64,000 nucleotides of DNA from an uncultured Anaerolineae bacterium (lineage in GTDB: Bacteria > Chloroflexota > Anaerolineae > Anaerolineales > Villigracilaceae), in contig CAINXK010000053.1 of the NCBI GenBank assembly GCA_903854805.1, positions 1-64,000 of the forward strand. The letters run 5' to 3'. The position numbers were made by a program, and so were the translations under genes. Shown piece by piece: positions 44,626 through 53,350 of the stretch. The notes beneath the pieces are model-generated. The model saw nothing but the letters and a program-made list of their open reading frames with translations, was not told the DNA's origin and ran no database searches. Every line of letters starts with the position of its first letter. The first letter of the stretch is position 1.

Positions 44626-44868
44626 AATCTAACCATAATAATATTTTACTACAAGCTGGCTGGATTTTTGCGACTCACTTAATAGGTTTATCATATTCTG
44701 AATGCAGCCTATCAATCGTTGAGACCGTCTCAGCCTCGCATAACAGGCATAAGTACCCAGGCATTGATCCATTTCCGGTCATCTTTTTCCACATAAAACC
44801 CCAATAATTACCACCAAGAGGTGTCAAAAGTTGAAACACCCCCGGTATTTTTGATAATGATGGGATTG

Positions 44869-46035
44869 TTACAAATAATCCTTCAGCTGTCGCGATCTGC
44901 GTGGGTGGCGCAAGCGGCGCAATGCTTTACCCTCGATTTGCCGGATGCGCTCGCGGGTCAGTCCGAATTTTTGGCCAACTTCTTCAAGCGTGTAAACGGT
45001 TCCATCACTGAGGCCAAAACGCATTTGAATAATGCGAGCTTCCCTGGGCGAAAGTGTGGAGAGCACTTCGCCCAGTTTGTCCTTGAGCATTGATTGGTAA
45101 GCGCTCTGAAGCGGCGTGGGGCTGAATTCATCTTCTATAAAAGTACCCAACTCTGATTCTTCATCATCGCCAACCGGAGATTCCAGAGAAAGCGGCAGCC
45201 ACGAGACCTTTAATATCCACTGAACCTTTTTCACAGTCAGGTGCAATTCGCCGGCCAGCTCATCTGTAGTCGGAACTCGCCCTAATTTTTGCTCCAATTC
45301 ATGATTCGTTTTATAGACCTGGCGGATTCGATCAGCCATATGAACAGGCAGCCGGATGGTGCGCGAAAAATCAGCGATCGAGCGTGTAATTGTCTGCCGT
45401 ATCCACCAGGTGGCATAGGTTGAAAACCTAAAACCACGCTTGTAATCATATTTCCCAACTGCCTTCATTAAACCAAGGTTCCCTTCCTGGATCAAATCCA
45501 AAAGGGCTATGCCGTGTCCGATGTACCGCTTTGCAATACTCACAACCAGGCGAGTATTGGCCTTGATAAGATGATCGCGAGCATCCTGCCCCGAAGCCAC
45601 CATCAACTCCAACTCACCACGGCGTGCTGCTGTCAGTTTGGGCTGTTGTAATTCTCGAATGGCGTCATTCCCAGCCTCGATACGTTTAGCAATCTCAAGC
45701 TCTTGTTCCTGGCTTAGGAGCGGCACGCGTGCCATATCTTTGAGATATAGACCGACGGTGTCTTCTGTGATGATTGATTCTACGGGATTCGCCCAGGATT
45801 CATACAGCGTATCCTGAACCAGGTTTTCAACAGCTGGAGATTCATACTCCCCGTCTGGATCTAAAATATCAACCCCCCGACGGCGAAGTACGGTCATGAT
45901 GACTGACATACGCTCAGAATCAAAATCCGGAGCGAATTCGATTAAATCATCGGTGGTTAGATATCCTTGCACGCCGGCTTTCTCGAGCAAGATGTTGAGG
46001 ACTTCGTTGCGATGATTATGTCCAGAAAATACCAC
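44869..46035 (-). CDS. rpoD: Primary sigma factor RpoD (SigA)
   Basis: A 388-residue sigma70. A short region 1.1-like N terminus precedes region 1.2 (DTVGLYLKDMARVPLLSQEQELEIAKRI), region 2 (LVVSIAKRYIGHGIALLDLIQEGNLGLMKAVGKYDY, then FSTYATWWIRQTITRSIA), region 3 and region 4 (TLEEVGQKFGLTRERIRQIEGKALRRLRH). These match the group 1 consensus and the abundance of TATAAT -10 boxes in the window. Start is GTG at 46035 with AGGAG 8 nt upstream. It follows the YceD gene by 42 nt. Confidence 0.95.
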   Translation of the reverse strand: MVFSGHNHRNEVLNILLEKAGVQGYLTTDDLIEFAPDFDSERMSVIMTVLRRRGVDILDPDGEYESPAVENLVQDTLYESWANPVESIITEDTVGLYLKDMARVPLLSQEQELEIAKRIEAGNDAIRELQQPKLTAARRGELELMVASGQDARDHLIKANTRLVVSIAKRYIGHGIALLDLIQEGNLGLMKAVGKYDYKRGFRFSTYATWWIRQTITRSIADFSRTIRLPVHMADRIRQVYKTNHELEQKLGRVPTTDELAGELHLTVKKVQWILKVSWLPLSLESPVGDDEESELGTFIEDEFSPTPLQSAYQSMLKDKLGEVLSTLSPREARIIQMRFGLSDGTVYTLEEVGQKFGLTRERIRQIEGKALRRLRHPRRSRQLKDYL

Positions 46036-46077
46036 GCCTGGCGCTCCTGTATTCCCAGTGTTTAATTTTGGGGAAAC

Positions 46078-46617
46078 CTACTTCGGCTCTTCATCATCAT
46101 GGGGTTTAGAAAGCAAATCTTTAAGTGCCAAAAATGGTGAATCGATTTCCGGTCGATGACCACAATCATCTTCATTCAAGTTTTGGCCACACTCAGTACA
46201 CAAACCCCTGCAATCTTCACGGCAAAGTGGCTTAATGGGTAATTCCAAGATCGCAAACTCACGCACAAGTGGCTGCAAATCGAGATAAGCATCATCAGGC
46301 ACCATGAGACCCGATTCGGTCATATTTTCTTCTTTGAATGCGAATAATTCGGTAAATTCCCACTGAAGATGCTGCTCATAATTCGAAAGACAGCGCACAC
46401 ATTCAAGGGCGGTTTTCCCACCAAAATTCCCCTGCACAATCAGGCCTTGCGGTGTGCGTCCAACATTGATCACACCTTCAACTTCGGCGATTTCAAGGTC
46501 TTCGTCAATAAATATGGGAAAGTAAAAATCAAAATCTCGGTTGTACCCAATCGGCGAATTGACTATGAAACCAACATTAAACCGTAGGGGTTTTTTAGGA
46601 TTTGCCACCTTGATCAC
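46078..46617 (-). CDS. YceD/DUF177 family protein
   Basis: A 179-residue YceD-family protein. It has GGKTALECVRCLSNYEQHL and the C-terminal Cys-rich region LCREDCRGLCTECGQNLNEDDCGH, a probable zinc site. The family is involved in 23S rRNA accumulation and usually lies next to rpmF (L32); no rpmF follows here. Instead rpoD is next, 42 nt on. Start is GTG at 46617; another GTG three codons later is possible. Confidence 0.85.
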   Translation of the reverse strand: MIKVANPKKPLRFNVGFIVNSPIGYNRDFDFYFPIFIDEDLEIAEVEGVINVGRTPQGLIVQGNFGGKTALECVRCLSNYEQHLQWEFTELFAFKEENMTESGLMVPDDAYLDLQPLVREFAILELPIKPLCREDCRGLCTECGQNLNEDDCGHRPEIDSPFLALKDLLSKPHDDEEPK

Positions 46618-46772
46618 TTTTTTAAATAGATTTTTTGTTTCTTATTCAAATCACGCTTATTTTAGCACGGGCGAATCGTCAAGTCAATAAGGCTTTTCGC
46701 ATAATTAATATCTTTGCACTTCGCCAGGTTTATTTGCAATGCTGAGAAACGCTAATCAGGCTGATATCGCAA

Positions 46773-48047
46773 CTAAAAGAGGATGTCCAACAATCTGTAG
46801 TACCAGCCAGCCAGTGGCATATACCAGGGATTTCCGATATAAAACGGGAACGGTCGAAAGGGCAACCCGGCAAGCGGGTTTTCCACCGCTTGTCCCAGCA
46901 TCTGCTGGGCTGTTATTTTCCCGAGATGAGTTGCAAAAGCTACACCATGGCCAGCAAACCCCAGGCTGTAATCGATCCCGTCCAGCTTTCCCGTATGCGG
47001 CATGCTGTCAACAGCGAAATCCAAAGAACCTCCCCAGACATACTCCACAGGGGTATCCTTCAATTGAGGAAAAACATCCACGAGTGCCTTGCGCAAAATT
47101 GGTGCGCTATCGCGGATGGAACTGTCGGTTTCTGGTCTGAAGACTGCCCGACCTCCAAATAACATGCGTTGGTCAGGAGTTAGCCGGAAATAATACAGGT
47201 AATGCTTCGAGTCAAAGATCATGCGGTTGTGCGGGCTAACATCCCTGGCAAGCGCATCTGACAATGGCGCAGTTGCGATTATATAGGAACCGATTGGGGC
47301 AATCCGCTTCTGCAGGGATGGCAGCGCCGGGCCGCTATACCCACTTGTGCCAACAAATACCTTCTCTGCCACCAATTGGCCGCGGGTTGTATGAATAGTA
47401 AATTTAGCGGCCTGGGATTCGACTTTCAACACGCGGGTGTGCTCATACAGTTTGGCTCCGACTCGTTCAGCCGCGCCCGCCAACCCCATGACGAACTGCG
47501 CCGGGTTGAGGCCCGCACTGAGCTGATCCACGATGCCCCCATGATAGCACTCCGAACCGATTTCGGCATGCTGTTCAGCACGCTGCACAATACTGATGCG
47601 ATGTCCAAATTCTTTTTCCATCAGCTCAGCTGAGCGGGCATAACTTTCAAAATGTGCAGGTTTCCAGGCTGCTTCAAAATGACCGCAGCGCGAAAAAGCA
47701 CATTCAATATTTTCGGTTTTGATAATTTGTTCAACAGAATCGATGGATGCGAGTGAGAGCTCAAACAACCGCCGGGCACGCTCACGACCATATTGGCGAA
47801 TTAGCGTTTCAACACCCAGCTTCATCCCAGTCAGAACCATACCCCCGTTTCGGCTAGATGCTCCCCAACCGATTGTCTCGGCTTCCAGCACTGCCACAGA
47901 TACGCCCGCTTTCGCCAGGGTCAGAGCTGCAGAAAGCCCGCTGAATCCAGCGCCGATCACGACCACTTCAACACTGGCAGGCAATGGGTGCACCGGAAAC
48001 GCCGCTTGTTTGACAGTAGTCAACCAATAATTGGATTCGCGCAACAT
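46773..48047 (-). CDS. FAD-dependent amine/amino acid oxidoreductase (DAO family)
   Basis: A 424-residue flavoprotein. The dinucleotide fold VVVIGAGFSGLSAALTLAKAGVSVAVLEAE lies at about residue 28, followed by GWGASSRNGGMVLTGMKLGV, where the GASSRNGG motif is typical of glycine/sarcosine and gamma-glutamylputrescine oxidases. The C terminus has YSLGFAGHGVAFATHLGKITAQQMLG. Substrate unknown: glycine, sarcosine or a polyamine are possible. Single gene upstream of yceD. Confidence 0.85.
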   Translation of the reverse strand: MLRESNYWLTTVKQAAFPVHPLPASVEVVVIGAGFSGLSAALTLAKAGVSVAVLEAETIGWGASSRNGGMVLTGMKLGVETLIRQYGRERARRLFELSLASIDSVEQIIKTENIECAFSRCGHFEAAWKPAHFESYARSAELMEKEFGHRISIVQRAEQHAEIGSECYHGGIVDQLSAGLNPAQFVMGLAGAAERVGAKLYEHTRVLKVESQAAKFTIHTTRGQLVAEKVFVGTSGYSGPALPSLQKRIAPIGSYIIATAPLSDALARDVSPHNRMIFDSKHYLYYFRLTPDQRMLFGGRAVFRPETDSSIRDSAPILRKALVDVFPQLKDTPVEYVWGGSLDFAVDSMPHTGKLDGIDYSLGFAGHGVAFATHLGKITAQQMLGQAVENPLAGLPFRPFPFYIGNPWYMPLAGWYYRLLDILF

Positions 48048-48138
48048 AGTTACCTGATAAACATTAACCGAGGAGGTCAGGAGATATTATTTTGGCAGTC
48101 ACCCGGCAAAAGCCAGGCAGGTGGGTAATCTTGATATG

Positions 48139-49104
48139 TTAAGAATTCCGGTCAACGATATATCGCGCCAGGCCAGCCAACGATTCATACTCAGGTGAAT
48201 CCTGGTAAGGCTGGATCGCTTCCAAGCCTTTTTCGACGTGCTCAATCGCCTCGTCAATCGCATAGCGGATGGAATTACTGGTCTGGATTGACTTGACCAG
48301 GGCTTCCATCTTTTCAGTATTCCCCCAGCCGCCATCTGCCAGCAGTTTGACTTCGGCATTATCCGGATGGCTCTCGGCATAATAAATGGCCGGGAGGGTC
48401 ACCAATCCGTTCAGCAGGTCCGAGCCAACCGGTTTGCCGATCGTAGCCTGTTCACCCGTAAAATCCAGAACGTCATCCATGATCTGAAAAGCCATGCCCA
48501 CTTCGTAACCGTAGGTTTTCATGGCTGAGCGCGCATCCTCATCATCGGTGCCTATCATCGTTGCGGCCAGCGCACTCATTTCAAAGAGTGAGGCGGTCTT
48601 GGCATAGATGCGAGTGTAATAGTTCTTACGTTCAATAATGCCCTTGGCAGCAAACATCTGAGTCAATTCGCCGTTCACAATAACAGTCAAAGTTTCGGCA
48701 AACAATTTCATCAGGGGCAGGTAATCTGTCTCCGCCGACAATTTGGCGGCACGACCAAATAGAAAGTCACCGGTCAAAACCGTCGCCGCCGGAGACCAGC
48801 GCGCGTTAAGGGTTGGGATGCCCCTGCGCAGCAAGGAACCATCGATCAGGTCATCATGAACAAGCGTGGCTGTATGCAGCATTTCAACGGCTGCTCCCAG
48901 CGTTACCAGCTTGTCATGCGGGGCATCGAATAAATTACCTGCCAGAAAAACGATCGTTGGGCGCACGCGTTTGCCGCCCGCCATCAATAGATGCTCCAAG
49001 GCAGCTCGCAGATCGGGATGATGATCATTCCCTGCCTGCGCACGCATCAAATGTTCGACTTCCCTGATGCCATCTTGTACCGGTGTGATAAACGGTGTGC
49101 TCAA
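48139..49104 (-). CDS. Polyprenyl diphosphate synthase
   Basis: A 321-residue trans-prenyltransferase. First Asp-rich motif LVHDDLIDGSLLRRG, second QIMDDVLDF, plus GGKRVRPTIVFLAGN. Makes a linear isoprenoid diphosphate for quinones or other lipids; chain length cannot be told, though the length and motif spacing resemble all-trans octaprenyl-type enzymes. TTG start at 49104 with GGGGAGG overlapping the TatD stop. It is coupled to tatD. Confidence 0.92.
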   Translation of the reverse strand: MSTPFITPVQDGIREVEHLMRAQAGNDHHPDLRAALEHLLMAGGKRVRPTIVFLAGNLFDAPHDKLVTLGAAVEMLHTATLVHDDLIDGSLLRRGIPTLNARWSPAATVLTGDFLFGRAAKLSAETDYLPLMKLFAETLTVIVNGELTQMFAAKGIIERKNYYTRIYAKTASLFEMSALAATMIGTDDEDARSAMKTYGYEVGMAFQIMDDVLDFTGEQATIGKPVGSDLLNGLVTLPAIYYAESHPDNAEVKLLADGGWGNTEKMEALVKSIQTSNSIRYAIDEAIEHVEKGLEAIQPYQDSPEYESLAGLARYIVDRNS

Positions 49105-49107
49105 AAA

Positions 49108-49980
49108 TCAACCTCCCCAGGAAAAAAGCCGCGCCGCATTTGCACTCGTAAGCGCCGCGATCTCCTCCGGGTCTTTGTTATGGATTTCTGCAATTTTATC
49201 AGTAATATGACGGACAAATGCAGGTTCGTTACGAAGCCCCCGTTTTGGGACGGGGGCGAGAAATGGCGAGTCTGTTTCGATCAACATCCGCTCAAGTGGA
49301 AGTGATTTTACCACTTCACGCTTTGCTTCTGCGTTCTTGTACGTCACAGGACCGGTAATTCCAATATAGAAATTCAGGTCAATCGCTTTTTGCGCGTTTA
49401 TCAAACTTCCACTATATGAGTGTAACACACCCGCAGCACTTGCCAGCGGATTGTTTTCCATGCGTAAAACCTGCTGCCACTCCGTCAGAATATCGATCAG
49501 GTCCCGGGCACATTCGCCATCCTGAGCATCAGCCTGTTCTCGCAAGTGCAGCAGCACCGGCAGTTGCAATTCGGCTGCCAGACTGAGCTGCTCGCGCAAC
49601 ACAGCACGTTGGTGATCACGAGGTGCCTGATTCCAATAATAATCCAGGCCAATTTCGCCAATGGCAACAATTTTTGATAAAACGGGCATGCCGGCATCTG
49701 ACAGCTTTGCTGCTTGGTAGAGCTGCCTGAGTTCTGCCTTGGTGTTTTTATCCCAGGTCAATGAATCGTTCGGGTGAACCCCGATGGCTGCGAACAAGCT
49801 GGGGTGGGTTCTGGCGAGGAGCCCAATTTTTTTACTGGAAACCAGGTCCAAACCAGGGATCAATATCCGGTTAATCCCTGCATCCCAGGCCCGCTCGAGC
49901 ACCTCAGCGCGATCGATGTCAAATTTCTCAAGATCCAGATGGCAGTGGGTATCGGTAAGGTGATGCGTGAGAGATGTCAA
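49108..49980 (-). CDS. tatD: TatD-family metal-dependent DNase
   Basis: A 290-residue TIM-barrel hydrolase. Metal ligands are in LTDTHCHLDLEKFD, VAIGEIGLDYYW, PVLLHLREQ, GVLHSYSG and MLIETDSPFLAP. Members are Mg2+/Mn2+-dependent DNases with roles in DNA repair and tRNA or protein quality control. The only usual start in frame is TTG at 49980, after an in-frame stop further upstream. It ends 4 nt before the polyprenyl synthase, inside its ribosome binding site. Confidence 0.9.
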   Translation of the reverse strand: MTSLTHHLTDTHCHLDLEKFDIDRAEVLERAWDAGINRILIPGLDLVSSKKIGLLARTHPSLFAAIGVHPNDSLTWDKNTKAELRQLYQAAKLSDAGMPVLSKIVAIGEIGLDYYWNQAPRDHQRAVLREQLSLAAELQLPVLLHLREQADAQDGECARDLIDILTEWQQVLRMENNPLASAAGVLHSYSGSLINAQKAIDLNFYIGITGPVTYKNAEAKREVVKSLPLERMLIETDSPFLAPVPKRGLRNEPAFVRHITDKIAEIHNKDPEEIAALTSANAARLFSWGG

Positions 49981-50056
49981 GTGATTGAGTTTCAGATGTC
50001 GGACAACAGGGTTCAGTCATTCCAAAAACTGGCGGTTGAACCCTGCTGTTGATCAA

Positions 50057-51481
50057 TTATTCCAGCCCGGCAACCTTCAAACCATCCTGGAGGATCGCCT
50101 GAACTTTATCGCCGTGACGTGTTTCACAGTAAACTCGCAAGATCGGTTCTGTGCCGCTAAAACGAATTAGCAACCAGCCACCATCTTCGAGCCTGAATTG
50201 GAAACCATCGATGGTGACCAGCTTGGTTACTTTCAAGCCGCCAATAGTGACAGGCTTGGCATCGAGGATGGTTTGTTCGCGGTCTTTTCGATCTCCACTA
50301 AAAGCGCTGTCGATACGGTCATAGAAAAATTCTCCACCGACCTTGTCAAACAGTATTTTCAACAGCTCAGTTGGTTTCTTGCCAGTCCGCACCATAAAAT
50401 CAAGCATGAATAAACCAGCCAGGATGCCGTCGCGCTCGGGCACGTTGCCACGGAAAGCATAACCACCGCTCTCTTCACCACCGATCAAGGCATCGGTCTC
50501 GGTCATCTTGGGCGCCACATATTTGAAGCCCACGCCTGTCTCGTGCACGGGCACACCGTAAAGTTCGCCCAGAATATTCAACATTCCGGTGGTAGAAAGG
50601 GTCTTGACAATATCCCCACGCTGTCCGCGCAGTTCAAGCAGGTAATAAGCCAGCAGGCCATAGACGCGCAACTGATTGATAAATTCGCCGTTTTCATCAC
50701 CCACACCCAACCGGTCGGCATCGCCATCGGTAATAAGCAGAATATCAGCGTTATTTTCGACCGTGGCCCGCAAGCCGGGATTGATGTTTGGCGGGATGGG
50801 CTCCGGACGTTTCATCTCAGGGAATGACGGGTTGCGTTGATTGTGAATTTCAATCACGCGGGTTTTACCGCCATCCAGAAAACGGGGGAACCAGCCAGCG
50901 CCGTTACCCCACATGGTGTCCACCATCACGGTCAGTCCGGCGTCTTTGATCGGCTGCAGGTCGATCAAATTCTGGATATGCGCGATGTAAGCCGGGGCGG
51001 GATCAAATTTAACAATCAGACCTTCTTTTTCCGCCTGGGCATAGGGCATTCGCTTGACGTCTTCAAGCGAATCAGGGATTCCGGCCTCGATTTGGAGCAG
51101 ACCTTGCGGATCAATAGCGCCACCAGTTTCGTTGCGGACTTTAAAACCATTATCACTGGGTGGATTGTGGCTGGCGGTAATGTTAATGGCACCGCAGGCC
51201 TGTTTGTTTACCACCGAAAAAGCAATCACGGGGGTTGGAGTGGCGCCATCGGTCAGGAAGACCTTTAGCCCGTTTCCCGCTAACACTTCAGCAGCAGCAG
51301 CCGCGAAATGTTCCGAAGCGAAACGTTTGTCGTGGCCAATGACCACCGGCTGGCCCGCCTTACCCTGCGCGAGCATGTAAGATGCAAAGCCTTGAGCAGC
51401 CCTGCGCAAATTCTCGAAGGTGTAATCATCGGCGATCACACCACGCCAACCATCTGTTCCAAACTTGATTTTAAATGTCAT
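50057..51481 (-). CDS. Phosphoglucomutase/phosphomannomutase family enzyme
   Basis: A 474-residue alpha-D-phosphohexomutase. Active-site serine loop [15 protein letters not shown], metal loop [17 protein letters not shown], sugar-binding loop [12 protein letters not shown] and phosphate-binding [15 protein letters not shown]. Interconverts hexose 1- and 6-phosphates; glucose or mannose preference is not resolved. GGGAG precedes the ATG and a TATAAT lies about 38 nt upstream. Confidence 0.93.
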   Translation of the reverse strand: MTFKIKFGTDGWRGVIADDYTFENLRRAAQGFASYMLAQGKAGQPVVIGHDKRFASEHFAAAAAEVLAGNGLKVFLTDGATPTPVIAFSVVNKQACGAINITASHNPPSDNGFKVRNETGGAIDPQGLLQIEAGIPDSLEDVKRMPYAQAEKEGLIVKFDPAPAYIAHIQNLIDLQPIKDAGLTVMVDTMWGNGAGWFPRFLDGGKTRVIEIHNQRNPSFPEMKRPEPIPPNINPGLRATVENNADILLITDGDADRLGVGDENGEFINQLRVYGLLAYYLLELRGQRGDIVKTLSTTGMLNILGELYGVPVHETGVGFKYVAPKMTETDALIGGEESGGYAFRGNVPERDGILAGLFMLDFMVRTGKKPTELLKILFDKVGGEFFYDRIDSAFSGDRKDREQTILDAKPVTIGGLKVTKLVTIDGFQFRLEDGGWLLIRFSGTEPILRVYCETRHGDKVQAILQDGLKVAGLE

Positions 51482-51627
51482 AGGTATACTCCCATTTATT
51501 TGATGACGCCGGCATTATATCAGAATAAGAAATGGAAAGAAATCGCTTGCTAAAAAAAGCCTGATATTCTGAATAAACTCATTCAAACCAGGCCATGACA
51601 AGCCATCCACGTGTTATATTAGCGCCA

Positions 51628-51774
51628 ATGATGAATAAAACACCTGCGGCAAGAAGAAATATTTTTGTGAAGTTTTCGCACTTAACGATCCGCGGAACCC
51701 GTGATCAACATGGCATCAATCCATATCCACTGTCACGTTATAACCAGATAAATAGGAGTTTTTGCCATGAATGA
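51628..51774 (+). CDS. Possible 48-residue ORF overlapping the cyclo-ligase start
   Basis: TATATT (51615-51620) lies 7 nt before an ATG at 51628. The frame runs 48 codons, beginning MMNKTPAARRNIF, and its stop overlaps the downstream ATG by a few bases, as in a coupling leader peptide. No family similarity. It may be chance; the real cyclo-ligase ribosome binding site is strong on its own. Confidence 0.2.
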   Translation: MMNKTPAARRNIFVKFSHLTIRGTRDQHGINPYPLSRYNQINRSFCHE

Positions 51775-52363
51775 GCATATTGCTGAACAAAAGGATCAAA
51801 TTCGCAAACTTTGCCGGCAGCGCCGCCAGGCACTTGGGGAGCCTTTTCGCAGGCAGGCCAGCCTGGATATTTGCAATCACATCGCAGATTGGGCCATTTT
51901 TCAGAACGCCCATATCATTTTGTCTTATATGCCAATCAAAGCGGAGGTGGATTTGCGCCCTCTGCTGGAAAGCTACCCAGATAAGCATTGGGTATTGCCG
52001 CGTATCGCGACAGATACAGGCCAACACTGCCTGAGTTTTCATACATACGATCCGGAGAGGCTGGAGCGCCATCCATTTGGCATGGATGAACCCGCCGCCA
52101 GTCTGGCAAGCATTCCGGCTGCGGAAATCCAACTGGCACTGGTGCCTGGGCTGGCTTATGACCGGCATGGCTGGCGCCTGGGCTATGGTGGCGGTTACTA
52201 CGACCGCTTTTTGGCAGACTTCCCCGGGACGAGCCTGGGCATCGCCTTTGATGCGCTCATACTTGATAGCCTGCCAGTGAGTGAGTACGATATTCCGATG
52301 GGCTGGATGGTATCAGAAAGAGGATGCGCACCTGCCCTGTGTAGTGATGCACCAGTCATTTGA
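51767..52363 (+). CDS. 5-formyltetrahydrofolate cyclo-ligase
   Basis: A 198-residue enzyme that turns 5-formyl-THF into 5,10-methenyl-THF at the cost of ATP. Marks are IHIILSYMPIKAEVDLRPLL-like text (HIILSYMPIKAEVDL), PRIATDTGQHCLSFHTY, FGMDEP and the signature LVPGLAYDRHGWRLGYGGGYYDRFL. AGGAG lies 8 nt before the ATG. Folate metabolism links it loosely to pabBC at 10 kb. Confidence 0.92.
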   Translation: MNEHIAEQKDQIRKLCRQRRQALGEPFRRQASLDICNHIADWAIFQNAHIILSYMPIKAEVDLRPLLESYPDKHWVLPRIATDTGQHCLSFHTYDPERLERHPFGMDEPAASLASIPAAEIQLALVPGLAYDRHGWRLGYGGGYYDRFLADFPGTSLGIAFDALILDSLPVSEYDIPMGWMVSERGCAPALCSDAPVI

Positions 52364-52542
52364 GCATGTCTAATTAAACATTTACTCTGTGAACTGGCGA
52401 TAGTTAATCACGGTACACAAGGTCAGGTCTTGTGATCACATCCATTGCATAAAAATGAACAGAAATCGGTAGTTTGCTCCGCAGGTGGTGATATGGCGGA
52501 CAGGGTTACAGCGGGTCAGGCAGTTATCCCAGAAAAAGACGC

Positions 52543-53271
52543 TTAATCACACAACGTAACACTCACCGAGGCGGTCAATTTTGAAAGCCCGGCCGAATTA
52601 TGGGCCTGAATAAGGTAAGTATATACATAAGGAGTTTTTGATCCGGGCGTATCATGATCGATATAAATGCCGCCATAAACTGAGGCAATATTCTTTCCAT
52701 TTCGATAAACAAAAAAACCTGTTCCGTTCGAAGTCGGTGCCCATTCAACTACAATGGCACCCTGCCGGTTAACTCCACAGACACCCTTGCTTGAAATAGC
52801 ACTGGTGGGCCCAAGCGGTAATGGTGGTGCTACTGAAATTAAAAAATTAGTAACATCGCCAATATCCTTCACGCTGGCCTTCGGGACCCAACATGTAAAA
52901 CTTTTATTCGGGGTTTGAGTCAACACAATCAACCACTCACCATCTTCGCTGCGGCTTTGAACTTTGGAGGTTTGCCCCGCTTCAAAGGTGACCACCCTGT
53001 AGTAATTGGCATCCGGCCCCATGCGGCAAACCACTTTTTCTAAAAAAGTGACTTCTGGGAAAAGTGTCACCGTTGGAATGGGTGGGAGTGTGGGTTCTGG
53101 CATGTCAGTGGGCGGAACCGGCGATGCAGTGGCAGTCAGCGGCAATGGGGTGACGGTAGCGATGGCTTCAGTTGCGGGCAATGACGTTACAGCCAGAACG
53201 GCAGGTTTTTGGGCACTACAAGCCGAGGCAGTGATGGCGATTATCGCCAGAATAATAATTATATTTCTCAT
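52543..53271 (-). CDS. Lipoprotein with SH3-like domain
   Basis: A 242-residue secreted protein. Signal peptide ends in lipobox TASAC (Cys18). A Thr/Pro-rich linker (about 25-72) leads to a bacterial SH3-type domain (EKVVCRMGPDANYYRVVTFEAG, SEDGEWLIVL) and a C-terminal fibronectin-III-like segment (VEWAPTSNGTGFFVYRNGK). Probably envelope binding. AAGGAAACC precedes the ATG. Confidence 0.75.
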   Translation of the reverse strand: MRNIIIILAIIAITASACSAQKPAVLAVTSLPATEAIATVTPLPLTATASPVPPTDMPEPTLPPIPTVTLFPEVTFLEKVVCRMGPDANYYRVVTFEAGQTSKVQSRSEDGEWLIVLTQTPNKSFTCWVPKASVKDIGDVTNFLISVAPPLPLGPTSAISSKGVCGVNRQGAIVVEWAPTSNGTGFFVYRNGKNIASVYGGIYIDHDTPGSKTPYVYTYLIQAHNSAGLSKLTASVSVTLCD

Positions 53272-53350
53272 AGGTTTCCTTCCAACTTCGTATTGACGAT
53301 CTCTCTTTAAAAATCATTCTATCAACAAAGTGTGCAGAAATTGTATAGAC

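Larger units (their letters stand above)
44432..44868. other. 437-nt region between rpoD and metG
   Basis: No protein gene is supported. The metG-proximal part (44432-44520) is plain leader; 44520-44640 holds the structured RNA described separately; the rpoD-proximal part (44640-44868) shows no clear terminator or promoter other than AT-rich stretches. Confidence 0.5.
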
